Part shown: in pieces, positions 33,803 to 42,309 of the stretch
Position numbering within the stretch: the stretch's first letter is position 1
Layout of the letters: the number at the start of each line of letters is the position of its first letter
From: Hyphomonadaceae bacterium
GTDB taxonomy: Bacteria; Pseudomonadota; Alphaproteobacteria; Caulobacterales; Aquidulcibacteraceae
Length of the DNA stretch: 64,000 nucleotides
Assembly (NCBI GenBank): GCA_016791365.1
Contig: JAEUMT010000043.1
Span: 1 to 64,000 of the forward strand
Direction of reading: 5' to 3'
Notes under the pieces: model-generated
What the model was told of the DNA's origin: nothing
The model's input: the letters and a program-made list of their open reading frames with translations, nothing else
Database searches by the model: none
Translations under genes and position numbers: made by a program

Positions 33803-35125
33803 TTAGCGATTGGCTGTCTGGACGCCCGCGCAAGCCGCGCGCGCGCAGATCCAATCGCTGACGACTTGGCTAAAGCGCGGGTCGTACGCGGCCACGGCTT
33901 GGCCCGCGCCGACACGGGCGAACGAACTCGCCTGACTTTCGGTTCGCACCATGTAGTGGTCGAAATCCTCGATAGTCGAAAGCGTGGCGTTGCCGGGGTG
34001 GGCGGCGTTGGCGACGGCGAGCAGGCGTTCGTGGTCGGCGGCCGAGGTGAGAAAATCACTGTCGCCGTAAATGAAGAGAATGGGCGCCGACACCGCGGAC
34101 CAATCGGCGCCCGGATTTCGCTCGGTGAGTTGGATCATGTAGGCCTGCGAGGCCGGCAGCGTGACGAGTTCGGCGCACTCGGGGCGCTCCGTGAAAAGTT
34201 GTTCGACGGGCTCGCGGGCGAGAAAAGCGCGCGATGCGCAGTGCGCTTTGGCGATGAGGATGGCGTCTGTTTCCGCCGGCGAGGCGCCGCTGAGCTCAAT
34301 TTGGCGGCGGGTATTGATGAGGTCGTACTCCATCCAGGTGACGCCGGCGCCGTCGGCGGCGATGACGCCCGCTGTGCGATGACGCTGCGCCAGAGCGGGC
34401 GCGTGCACGACGCCGATCGAGTGACCGAAGACAAAGACTTGAGTTGGATCGACGCGGCGGTCGGCGCGCAACGCCGCGAGCGCGGCGTCGTAAGCCGCAT
34501 GTTCGGCTTCGAAATCGACCGTGGCGCAAGCCGCGCCCTGGCTGTCGCCCATGCCGCTCTTTTCAACGCGCATCACGACCAAGCCCCGACGGGCGATGTC
34601 GTGCGCTACGTTGCGATAAGGATCGGGAGCGTTTGCGTCGTCGATTGAATAGCAGCCGATGCCGCCGACAAGCAGCATGGCCGGGCGGCGATGACGCGCC
34701 CCGCGCGGCGTCGTGACGATCGTGCGCCGCAATGTGTCCCCGACGCGAATGCTCTCGTAGGTGATGCTGAGATCGGGCGATTGTTCGCGCGGCGCCTCGG
34801 CGAGACGAACCTGCAGCGTCCGGGGTGCGCCGGCGCGTGTGATTGTGAATGGCGTCGCGTGGCTTGTGCTGGCGCCGCGCGCGGCGGTGACGAAATCCCG
34901 TGTGTTGGCGATCGTTTGGTCGCCAATACGGGTGACAACATCGCCCATGGCGAGGCCGGCGCGGGAGGCTGGAGTGTCGTCGCGCACTTGGCTGATTTGC
35001 ACGCCGCCCTCGACGTTCGCGGCGCTGGCGCCGAGCACGGAACGGCGCGGCAGTGTTTGTTGCGCATCGGCGACGGCGATTGGCATGAGCGCGAACGCGC
35101 ACGCGGCGGCGAGATATTTGATCAT
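33803..35125 (-). CDS. exported PDZ-alpha/beta hydrolase
   Basis: 440 residues. A signal peptide (MIKYLAAACAFALMPIAVADA), then a PDZ domain (residues 30-110: ASRAGLAMGDVVTRIGDQTI, SHATPFTITRAG). The hydrolase fold follows with MLLVGGIGCYS (oxyanion region), VFVFGHSIGVVHAPAL (nucleophilic Ser), ILFIYGDSDFLT (acid) and FDHYMVRTE (His). The full triad is present, so an active periplasmic hydrolase is expected. PDZ may recruit peptide or protein substrates. Standalone gene. Confidence 0.85.
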   Translation of the reverse strand: MIKYLAAACAFALMPIAVADAQQTLPRRSVLGASAANVEGGVQISQVRDDTPASRAGLAMGDVVTRIGDQTIANTRDFVTAARGASTSHATPFTITRAGAPRTLQVRLAEAPREQSPDLSITYESIRVGDTLRRTIVTTPRGARHRRPAMLLVGGIGCYSIDDANAPDPYRNVAHDIARRGLVVMRVEKSGMGDSQGAACATVDFEAEHAAYDAALAALRADRRVDPTQVFVFGHSIGVVHAPALAQRHRTAGVIAADGAGVTWMEYDLINTRRQIELSGASPAETDAILIAKAHCASRAFLAREPVEQLFTERPECAELVTLPASQAYMIQLTERNPGADWSAVSAPILFIYGDSDFLTSAADHERLLAVANAAHPGNATLSTIEDFDHYMVRTESQASSFARVGAGQAVAAYDPRFSQVVSDWICARAACAGVQTANR

Positions 35126-35223
35126 GACGCGATGCTAAAGCGCCCGGCGTCGACGTCGCGGCAGCATCGACCAAGCGGCAAGTCGCTGCGACGAAGGATT
35201 TGTCCCGTCGGGGAATGCGCGCG

Positions 35224-35925
35224 CTAGTTTGTCCGGTTGCCGCGGAGGTCGTAATAGAAGCTGAACTGCACAGGCAGGGCGTCGCGCACGTATTGCTGCA
35301 TGAACAGGTTCACCTGGCTGATGCGTGAGCGCGGCACATAGACGACATCGTAGCGCTGAAGCGGCTGTGCGTTTGGCAGGCCATTGCGCACGGCGCGCAT
35401 GGAGAGATCGATTTCCGTCACGCTGGTCTCGCCGCTGGCGCGGGAGAGAACGAGCACGTCGCTGCGATGGGCGCTGGGCAGGAAGCCGCCGGCGAGGGCG
35501 ATGGCCTGGAAGGCGTCGATGTTGGCGGGCATCTCGTAGATGCCGGGGCGCGCGACTTCGCCGCCCACAAAGACTTGCCGCGATGCGTATGTGCGCGGCG
35601 TGACCGAAAGCTCGGGCATGCGCAAATGCGCGGCGTACGCCGATACGAGGATGTCACGGAGTTCTTCGGAGGTGAGGTCGGCGGCGCGGACTGCGCCGAT
35701 GAGCGGCAAGGCAAGGCGTCCATCGGGGCCAATCGTTGCGCTTCTGGAAAGTTCCGGCGCCGAGAAGATCGTGATCTCGACTTCGTCGCCGGGAAAGAAA
35801 CGGTATGCGGGCGATTGATCGGAATACGCCATGGCGGGCGCGGCAGCTTCGGTTGCGGCCGGTGTTTGTGCGCTCGCGGCCGGGGCGGCGAACAACAGTG
35901 CGAGGCAAGCCAGCGCGACACGCAT
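35224..35925 (-). CDS. hfsD: polysaccharide export protein (Wza family, HfsD-like)
   Basis: 233 residues: Sec signal (MRVALACLALLFAAPAASA, no lipobox Cys), Poly_export domain (YRFFPGDEVEITIFSAPELS, LRMPELSVTPRTYASRQVFV) and an SLBB domain (VFVGGEVARPGIYEMPANID, RASGETSVTEIDL). It forms the outer-membrane or periplasmic channel for the exopolysaccharide. The gene is divergent from hfsA, as expected for a holdfast locus. The missing lipid anchor is slightly unusual, as Wza proteins are lipoproteins, but HfsD-like proteins vary. Confidence 0.85.
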   Translation of the reverse strand: MRVALACLALLFAAPAASAQTPAATEAAAPAMAYSDQSPAYRFFPGDEVEITIFSAPELSRSATIGPDGRLALPLIGAVRAADLTSEELRDILVSAYAAHLRMPELSVTPRTYASRQVFVGGEVARPGIYEMPANIDAFQAIALAGGFLPSAHRSDVLVLSRASGETSVTEIDLSMRAVRNGLPNAQPLQRYDVVYVPRSRISQVNLFMQQYVRDALPVQFSFYYDLRGNRTN

Positions 35926-36054
35926 CGTGAAACTCCAAACTCTTTGTTAGCGCGCCCACGGTTAACGAGGCGTCGGCGCAAGATGCCTGCATCTGGTGAA
36001 TGCTTGTTTACCAAGTGCAGGCAAGATCGTTGCGCCCACGATTGAGGAGCGGCG
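35926..36054. promoter_or_regulatory. divergent promoter region hfsD / hfsA
   Basis: 129 bp carrying both promoters. It includes an AT-rich piece (GAATGCTTGTTTACCAAGTG, 35998-36017) with an inverted CTTG-TTTAC-CAAG. A regulator of holdfast synthesis could act here. No consensus was firm enough to name. Confidence 0.45.
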
Positions 36055-37602
36055 ATGCAAACGAGCAGCAAGGCTGAGGCCACCGGTACGTGGTTCGGCT
36101 GGGCGGACGCGCCGCGTTTGAGCTTGGCGGACATGGCGGCCTTGTTGTGGGCCGAGCGGATGCTCGTGCTGACCATTGGCGGCGCGATCTGCGCGCTTGG
36201 CCTCATCGCGGCGCTGGCCGCGCCGAAAACTTATACGGCGCGCTCTGAATTGATCGTCCGGATGGGCGAGGAATATGTCTATCAGCCGGTCGCGGGCGGC
36301 GCCGGCGCGGGCGCGACGCCGGACATGCAAACGATCGTCAACGCCGAGATGCGGCTGATTGGATCTGGCGCCGTGGTCCGTGGCGCGATCGAAAGCGTCG
36401 GCATCGCGGCGCTTTATCCTGACATTGCGGCGTCGCCTGGCTCGGATGGGCGCAAACTGGCCGCGGCTGAGCGCGCCTTCGCGCAACATCTCACTGTCGA
36501 AACCGCGCCGCAGACGCCGGCGATCGGTCTGTCGTTCGAGCATCGCAACCCGGAGACGGCGGCGGCGGCGCTGAACGCGCTGGTGCAGCAATACTTGGAG
36601 CATCGGCGCGAAGTGCTTGTCGGCGGCGAGTTTGAGGCGCTGACGCAGGAGACGTCCGATCTTAGCACGCGAGCGGGGCAAGCGACCGCAGCGCTGTCGG
36701 CGTTCCTGACCGAACATCAGATTGGCGATTTTGAAAGCGAATTGGCGGCATTGGCCGCGCGCGCCGGCGATATTGAAACGCAATTGTTGGATGCGCAAAC
36801 GCGCGTTCGCGAGGCGGACGCCCGTAGCGCCGCCCTTCGCCAGCGTTTCAACTCCGAGCCGGAGCAGATCGAGCTTTATCAGGAATCCGACGCGCGGCGC
36901 GATCTGGTCGAGGCGCAAATGCAACGCGAGCGCCTGCTCGCGGCGTATCAGCCGGACGCCATGCCGGTGCGGGAAGTCGATCGCCGTATCGCGCAATTGC
37001 AGGCATTCCTCGCCGGCGGCGATCCGCCGAGCATTACGCGCCGTGGGCCAAACCCGGTGCGCCAGGATATCGCCAGCCAACTCTATGCGATGGAGGCCGA
37101 AGCGCGCGCGCAGCGTGGGCGTGAAACGGCGCTCACCCAACAGCGCACGGAGGTCCGCGGGCGGTTGCGTGCGATGCAGGCGCTTGAGCCGCGCTTCCGT
37201 CAGCTGCAACGTGATCGCTCGACGATTGAGACAAACGCGCAGAATTTCGCGGCGCGCGCCGAGGAAGCGCGCACGCGCAGCCAGATGCTGGGGCGCGCGA
37301 CCGACAATATCAGCCCGGTCGAAACCGCATCGGCGCCGACGCAAGGCAAGAGCCTGCGTTGGCCGATCATGATCGTGACGCTGCTGATCGCCGGCATCGT
37401 CGCGTTGGCTGCGGGTTTGTCGCGTGGATTGATGCGCCGGAGCTTTCCGACGCCGTCCGCCGCCGCGCGTGCGCTGCAGACGCCGGTGCTGGCGGTTATG
37501 CCGCGCCAACAGCAACAAAAACAGCCGAAGGCAAAGCCGGAGAAGCCGCAAAAAGCGGCGGGCGGCAAGCCTGAGCTAACAATAGTAGAGGGCGGCGCAT
37601 GA
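36055..37602 (+). CDS. hfsA: polysaccharide chain-length determinant / co-polymerase (Wzz-GumC, HfsA-like)
   Basis: 515 residues. First helix MLVLTIGGAICALGLIAALA with Wzz start (DMAALLWAERM), long periplasmic coiled coil (residues 120-390; QAFLAGGDPPSITRRGPN, ASQLYAMEAEARAQRGRETA) and last helix IMIVTLLIAGIVALAAGLS followed by a basic, Pro/Lys tail. It has no kinase domain; the next gene supplies that part. It works with the export channel in polymer length and export. Overlaps hfsB by 4 bp. Confidence 0.88.
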   Translation: MQTSSKAEATGTWFGWADAPRLSLADMAALLWAERMLVLTIGGAICALGLIAALAAPKTYTARSELIVRMGEEYVYQPVAGGAGAGATPDMQTIVNAEMRLIGSGAVVRGAIESVGIAALYPDIAASPGSDGRKLAAAERAFAQHLTVETAPQTPAIGLSFEHRNPETAAAALNALVQQYLEHRREVLVGGEFEALTQETSDLSTRAGQATAALSAFLTEHQIGDFESELAALAARAGDIETQLLDAQTRVREADARSAALRQRFNSEPEQIELYQESDARRDLVEAQMQRERLLAAYQPDAMPVREVDRRIAQLQAFLAGGDPPSITRRGPNPVRQDIASQLYAMEAEARAQRGRETALTQQRTEVRGRLRAMQALEPRFRQLQRDRSTIETNAQNFAARAEEARTRSQMLGRATDNISPVETASAPTQGKSLRWPIMIVTLLIAGIVALAAGLSRGLMRRSFPTPSAAARALQTPVLAVMPRQQQQKQPKAKPEKPQKAAGGKPELTIVEGGA

Positions 37603-38270
37603 GCGGACCGGCATTTTCCGTCGACGGCGTACTCGATGCGCTGGCCATGCAACCGCGCCGCCGCGATGGTTCGGGGCGCGCGATCATGTTTGTGGCCGCG
37701 CGTCCAAGCGAAGGCACAACCACCGCCGCGCGCGCGGTGGCGCACGCCGCGGGGCCGGGTGCGGTGTACGCCATCGATCTGGATATTCGCCGCAATGCGT
37801 TGGCGAAAGTACTCAACGACGATGGCGCATTGGGACCGCGCATTGATGGCGATTTGAACGGTCAGCGGTTCTATACCGTGCGCGACATTGCCGAGCCGCC
37901 GCCCGCGTTCTTCTTTCATCGTGTCGGCCGCACGCGCATTTACACTGGGGTGTTCGATATGCGCATGCTGCCCAACGGCGCGCGTGTCGGAATTTCAGCG
38001 CGGCCTGATTATTGGGACGCCGCGCGTTCAGGCGGCGCGTTCGTGGTCGTCGATGCGCCGGCGCTTGAGACAAGTTCGATCGCGTTGCGGGTTGCGCCGC
38101 ACATGGATGGAGTCGTGCTCGTCGTGGGCGCCGGGCGCGGGGCGGCGCCGGCGGCGATGGAAGCGCGTGAATTGCTCCTGGAGAGCGGCGCGAACCTGAT
38201 GGGGCTTGTCTATGCTGGCGCGGATGCGCCGGCGGTCGCGATCGACCGGTTGCTGCGTCACGCTGGCTGA
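37599..38270 (+). CDS. hfsB: tyrosine-kinase-like ATPase, degenerate P-loop (HfsB-like)
   Basis: 223 residues, ATP-binding BY-kinase fold. The loop IMFVAARPSEGTTTAARAVA replaces the Walker A lysine with Thr (GTT instead of GKS/T). Walker A' VYAIDLDIRRNALAKVL and the Walker B-like FVVVDAPALETSSIAL are kept. There is no C-terminal tyrosine cluster. In Caulobacter HfsB also pairs with HfsA as a kinase-like partner; here kinase activity is doubtful. Stop overlaps the convergent glycosyltransferase gene by 13 bp. Confidence 0.75.
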   Translation: MSGPAFSVDGVLDALAMQPRRRDGSGRAIMFVAARPSEGTTTAARAVAHAAGPGAVYAIDLDIRRNALAKVLNDDGALGPRIDGDLNGQRFYTVRDIAEPPPAFFFHRVGRTRIYTGVFDMRMLPNGARVGISARPDYWDAARSGGAFVVVDAPALETSSIALRVAPHMDGVVLVVGAGRGAAPAAMEARELLLESGANLMGLVYAGADAPAVAIDRLLRHAG

Positions 38271-39169
38271 CGTACCAGCGCCTGACCATAAAAGCGCTGT
38301 TCGCAGAACCAGAACACCTTGCCCGCGCCGCGCGCGGCGCGGTCCAGCATTGTCAGCGCGCGCGGGGTTGAGCCAGCGACCATGAGGGCGCTTGCCGCGC
38401 CGTACACGATAGCTTGCGCCGCGCCGACGCACATGTGGCGCGCGAGCGCTGGAATGTTGCGCGCCGACCAGGCCAATTCGCAGGGACCCTGGCCGTAGGC
38501 GAAGGCGCGCTTGAGGCCGTGCGCGAGGTGTGTGCGCTCGGCGCCGAGATGTTCGATGACGATCGCATTGCTTGCCCAGGCGAAGGATGCGCCCGCTTGG
38601 GCCCATGACGCGAACAGGGCGTCGTCTTCACCGCCGCGTTGGTCGGTGCGGGTGTCGAACGGTTGCGCCTCGTCGAACATGGCGCGCGGCTGCAGGGAAT
38701 TGCCGATGCCGTAGGCGTGTCCGCATAGGCCGCTCTTTGAAGGTCCGGCGCGCGTATAGAGGTGTTCGTAGAACTCGGCGTGCCCCGTGTCGTGACCGGC
38801 GCGCGCGCGCACCGGTCCGAACACGCTTTGCGCGCCGGTGTCACGGCGCACGGCGATAAGGGACGCCAGCCAATCGGGCGATGCTTCTTCATCGTCATCC
38901 AGCCAGGCGATGAGGTCGCCGGTGGCGAGTTTCAGCGCCGCATTGCGTGCCTGGGCGACGCCTGGTTTCGGCTCATGCGTCCACCGAAATGGCGCCGGCG
39001 CCTCAGCTTCCAGCTTTTGGAAAGTCGCTATTGCCGAGCCTTCCGGTGAATTGTCGACGGCGATGATCTCGAATGAGGTCACGCCGCGTTGGGCGAACAC
39101 GCTGCGCACCGCGCGGATGAACGCTGCTGGGCGACGGAATGTCGGGATGAGGACGCTCACTTCGGTCAT
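38258..39169 (-). CDS. family 2 glycosyltransferase (second in cluster)
   Basis: 303 residues from the ATG at 39169, which overlaps the deacetylase stop (ATGA). GT-A fold: VSVLIPTFRRPAAFIRAVRS, EIIAVDNSPEGSA, GDLIAWLDDDEEASPDW (DxD), then a C-terminal region with GGEDDALFASWAQAGAS. It adds a sugar to the lipid-linked repeat unit. By position it may correspond to HfsL-like enzymes of holdfast synthesis (inference). Confidence 0.85.
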   Translation of the reverse strand: MTEVSVLIPTFRRPAAFIRAVRSVFAQRGVTSFEIIAVDNSPEGSAIATFQKLEAEAPAPFRWTHEPKPGVAQARNAALKLATGDLIAWLDDDEEASPDWLASLIAVRRDTGAQSVFGPVRARAGHDTGHAEFYEHLYTRAGPSKSGLCGHAYGIGNSLQPRAMFDEAQPFDTRTDQRGGEDDALFASWAQAGASFAWASNAIVIEHLGAERTHLAHGLKRAFAYGQGPCELAWSARNIPALARHMCVGAAQAIVYGAASALMVAGSTPRALTMLDRAARGAGKVFWFCEQRFYGQALVRQPA

Positions 39170-39921
39170 GGAAGTCTCCGCGCGAGCGCCGCCGACACGG
39201 GCAAAATGACGAACCCGAGTTTGCGCGCTTCGGTCAGCAGCGCGTTGAGGTCGCCAGCCGTCGTGCCCCAAGCCGACGGCGTGTCTGAAACATCATGCGT
39301 GAAGCCGATTACCCAAGCCTTGCGTTTGGCGGCGGTTTTGAGCGCGGCGTACACGCGCTTCATGGCGCCTTCGCCAAACAGCGGATAGGCGCGCAGTTGC
39401 GCAAGATCGGTTCGGCCGACATTGAGGCCAGGCAGGATGCCGCGCGCTGTCGCGAAGCGGGGCGGCAGGTTGTCCTTCAGTATTTTGCTGGTTTCGCCGT
39501 ACGGAAAGGCGTGGCTGCGCGGTGACGGCGCGCCCATCGCCTGCAGGGCGTCGCGATTGCGCGCCAGGTCTTCGAGCGTTGTGAAGACGTCCTGCCGCGC
39601 GCAGTCGGCGTGGGCGGAGGTATGACAGCCGATCTCGTGACCGGCGGCGACGAGGCGCGCAATGTCAGCGGCGGTGTAGCCGACGCCGCACGGGCCGGCG
39701 ACGCCAGCCATGCCGGATGCGGCGTAGTAGGCGCCGCGCGCACCGTGACGCTCGAGTACGCGGGCGCCGGCGTCGGCGGCGCTGGCGGGAAAATCATCGA
39801 ATGTGATCGAGAGGATCGGTTGGGCGAATGAGAGCGAAGCGGCGCGCGCGGCGTAGTGCTGCGTCATGCGGCGGCGCACTTTGCTGACGATATCGCGGCG
39901 GGGCGCGTAGGCGACGGTCAC
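39166..39921 (-). CDS. hfsH: polysaccharide deacetylase (HfsH-like)
   Basis: 251 residues, GTG start at 39921 (GTGA overlap with the previous gene). NodB fold: LSITFDDFPASAADAG (catalytic and metal Asp), GCHTSAHADCAR (His-x3-His metal site), SHAFPYGETSK and WVIGFTHDVSD. In Caulobacter HfsH partially deacetylates the N-acetylglucosamine holdfast polymer and makes it adhesive. It sits after the HfsG-like gene, as in known clusters. No signal peptide is present, so it acts in the cytosol on lipid-linked sugars. Confidence 0.9.
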   Translation of the reverse strand: MTVAYAPRRDIVSKVRRRMTQHYAARAASLSFAQPILSITFDDFPASAADAGARVLERHGARGAYYAASGMAGVAGPCGVGYTAADIARLVAAGHEIGCHTSAHADCARQDVFTTLEDLARNRDALQAMGAPSPRSHAFPYGETSKILKDNLPPRFATARGILPGLNVGRTDLAQLRAYPLFGEGAMKRVYAALKTAAKRKAWVIGFTHDVSDTPSAWGTTAGDLNALLTEARKLGFVILPVSAALARRLP

Positions 39922-40847
39922 GGCAGATACTCCGCATAGTGTGAGGCGCGCAGAAGTTTCAGAGCGGCGCAACGCACGCGCATTGGCGCGACGCCGCGCG
40001 GATCGCGCGCAAGCCAGCTGTAGATGCGCCGTTGGGTTTTGCGCGCGGGGCTGGCGCGTAGCGCGCTGGCGACGCGATGGGCGGCGAAGCTTTTCACACG
40101 CATGGGGTGCTTGCGCGCGAGACGGCCGAAGTTCGGGCCGGCTTCGGCGGACTTGCGCATGAGCGTGCTGACATCGTCGAGGCCGGCGTGGGTGGCCGGG
40201 TTGTCGACGTGCATGATCTCCTCGACGCGCGAAACGTCGAGCGCCCAGTCGATGTCTTCAAAGCCCCAGCCGGTGAAGTGATCGTCGAAAGGGTGCGCGA
40301 GCAGGAAATCGCGCTCGACCAGGAGATTGGATGAGGCGGTGGCTTGCGCGGACCGGCGTGAACGCCGGCGGGCCGGGGCGCAGTCCGAGCGGCCGAAGAG
40401 CGCGTAGTGCAACGCCGTTTCCGGTGTCGGTTCGGCGTGCGCGAGCGAGAGGCCCCCGAACGCGACGCGCGGTTCCTGCGTTGCGATGATGCCGAGCCAT
40501 ACGGAGAGGAACGCCGAGGTGTCAGGCAGCATGTCGGCGTCAAGGAAGAGCACGTGCCGGCCGCGCGCTTCGGCGATCAGCCGGTTTCGCGCGCGGGCGC
40601 GGCCGAGATTGGTTTCGCTGATGATGATCCGCGACGGCGCGCCCGTCATTGCCGCGGCGCTCATGACGTTGGCGATGAGTTCAGCGGAAGCCGATCCATC
40701 GTCAAACAGCACGAACTCGACGCCAGCCGGGGCGTTGGCGAGGCGCTTCAGCATCGCTGAGGGATCGTAGCGATAGAATGGCGTCAGCACGCTGAGGCGC
40801 GGCGTCTGCGGGCGATCGCGGACGATGATGGTTTGTTCAGTCGGCAT
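39918..40847 (-). CDS. hfsG: family 2 glycosyltransferase (HfsG-like)
   Basis: 309 residues. GT-A: LSVLTPFYRYDPSAMLKRLA, VEFVLFDDGSASAELIANVM, RGRHVLFLDADMLPDTSAFL (DxD) and DDHFTGWGFEDIDWALDVSR (the ED acceptor motif). It should add N-acetylglucosamine to the lipid-linked intermediate. In known holdfast loci hfsG lies just before hfsH; the same order holds here. Overlaps the flippase gene by 11 bp. Confidence 0.8.
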   Translation of the reverse strand: MPTEQTIIVRDRPQTPRLSVLTPFYRYDPSAMLKRLANAPAGVEFVLFDDGSASAELIANVMSAAAMTGAPSRIIISETNLGRARARNRLIAEARGRHVLFLDADMLPDTSAFLSVWLGIIATQEPRVAFGGLSLAHAEPTPETALHYALFGRSDCAPARRRSRRSAQATASSNLLVERDFLLAHPFDDHFTGWGFEDIDWALDVSRVEEIMHVDNPATHAGLDDVSTLMRKSAEAGPNFGRLARKHPMRVKSFAAHRVASALRASPARKTQRRIYSWLARDPRGVAPMRVRCAALKLLRASHYAEYLP

Positions 40848-42309
40848 TGGCGGAACTCGTCATGGTGTGATTGCGGCGGAGGGCGGCGCGCACGACGGCG
40901 GGCGCGAGGTCACGAACGCCCATGATGTTGAGCGCGGCGGCGGCGACGCCGTAGGCGATCGCGCCAAGCGTGGCGCTCTGGAAGAGGCCGAGCGTTGTGT
41001 GCGGGGCGGGAAACGCGACGACGAGCGCGGCCATCGCGGCGGTGGCGATGGCGATGCGCGTGATGTCGTTGAGCGGCAGGGGCAATGGCAGCAGACGACG
41101 GCCGGCGGCCGCGAGAAGGGCTGCGCCAATGCTTGCGCCGACGCTGGCGCCAATGGCGGCGCCGACAGCGCCATGGGTTTGCGACAGCCAGGCTGTGAGC
41201 GCGAGTTGCACCGCGCCGGGCGCGAGCATCAGTAGCGCGCGCTGGCCGGTGCGGCGTGTGAGTTGAAACGCCTCCGACCAGTAGTAAAGGCCGAAGCCTG
41301 ACATGAGGCCGGCGAGGGCGAGCCAGGGCAGCGTCGCCGCGGTTTCCGCGCGCAAGGCTTCGCCGACCATCAAAGTGGCGACAGGCTGTGCGAGCAGGGC
41401 AAGGCCGACGCTGGCGGGAACGGTGATCACGGCGAGCAGAATGAAACCGCCGCGCGCCGCCTCGCGCGCCGCGCCCGCCCCGCGCTCTTCGTAAGCCGCG
41501 AAAACGAGTGGCGCGAAAGCGGCGCTGACGCCCATGAACACGATGTCGAGCGCGCGCGCCAAGCCGAATGCGGCGGCGTAAGCGCCGAGCGGCGCCGTGC
41601 CGGCCTCGCCCGCGAGAATCAAACGCGCGATGGCTTGGACGCCAAGGTCAACCGCCAGCGCGAGCGCGAGCGGCGTGCCGTAGCCGGCATAGGCGGTGGC
41701 GCGCTGGACGGAGGGTTCGCCGCCCCGCGCGTGGCGCATAAGCCGCGGCAGATCGACGAGAGCCACAAGCGCGCCCGCCGCGAGAAGGCCAGCGAACGGC
41801 GCCGCGGCGCCGAAGTCGAACATGATCAGCAGAGCGACGCCGACCGCGAAACCGACGGTGAGGTAGATGGTTTCGAGCACAGCGTAGCGGCCGAAGGCCA
41901 AAGCGGCGCGATCGCTTTCGCGGCCGATCCTGGTGATGAAGCGCATGACGGCAGCGCCCGCGGCGAACAGCGAAAGCGCCGCGATATCGTCGCGCAGTCC
42001 AACGAAGGCGAGCACGGTCGCCGTGATGGTGATGACGATGAGGCCCAAGGTCATCGCCAGCACAAGAAGCGTCGCGAAGTGATCGGCCAGGCGTTTTTCG
42101 GCGCGCGCGGCGGCGAAGAAACGGAACGCGGCGGACTCAGCCCAGGTGAACGCCAATGTGTGCGCCGCCATGGAGATCGACAGCGCCAGGGCGTAGCGGC
42201 CGAAATCCTCGGCGCTCATCAAGCGCGTAAACGCGGCGATCGCGCCGAACCCGATGAGGGCCTGCGCGATCTGTAGCGGCGCGAGCGAAAGAAAGCGCGC
42301 GGGACTCAT
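40837..42309 (-). CDS. hfsF: polysaccharide flippase (MATE/Wzx-like, HfsF)
   Basis: 490 residues with about twelve membrane helices (APLQIAQALIGFGAIAAFTR, LGLIVITITATVLAFVGL and others to AATLPWLALAGLMSGFGL). Moves the undecaprenyl-linked repeat unit to the periplasmic face. It overlaps the priming transferase by 4 bp (ATGA), and its stop overlaps the HfsG-like gene. Confidence 0.85.
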   Translation of the reverse strand: MSPARFLSLAPLQIAQALIGFGAIAAFTRLMSAEDFGRYALALSISMAAHTLAFTWAESAAFRFFAAARAEKRLADHFATLLVLAMTLGLIVITITATVLAFVGLRDDIAALSLFAAGAAVMRFITRIGRESDRAALAFGRYAVLETIYLTVGFAVGVALLIMFDFGAAAPFAGLLAAGALVALVDLPRLMRHARGGEPSVQRATAYAGYGTPLALALAVDLGVQAIARLILAGEAGTAPLGAYAAAFGLARALDIVFMGVSAAFAPLVFAAYEERGAGAAREAARGGFILLAVITVPASVGLALLAQPVATLMVGEALRAETAATLPWLALAGLMSGFGLYYWSEAFQLTRRTGQRALLMLAPGAVQLALTAWLSQTHGAVGAAIGASVGASIGAALLAAAGRRLLPLPLPLNDITRIAIATAAMAALVVAFPAPHTTLGLFQSATLGAIAYGVAAAALNIMGVRDLAPAVVRAALRRNHTMTSSANAD

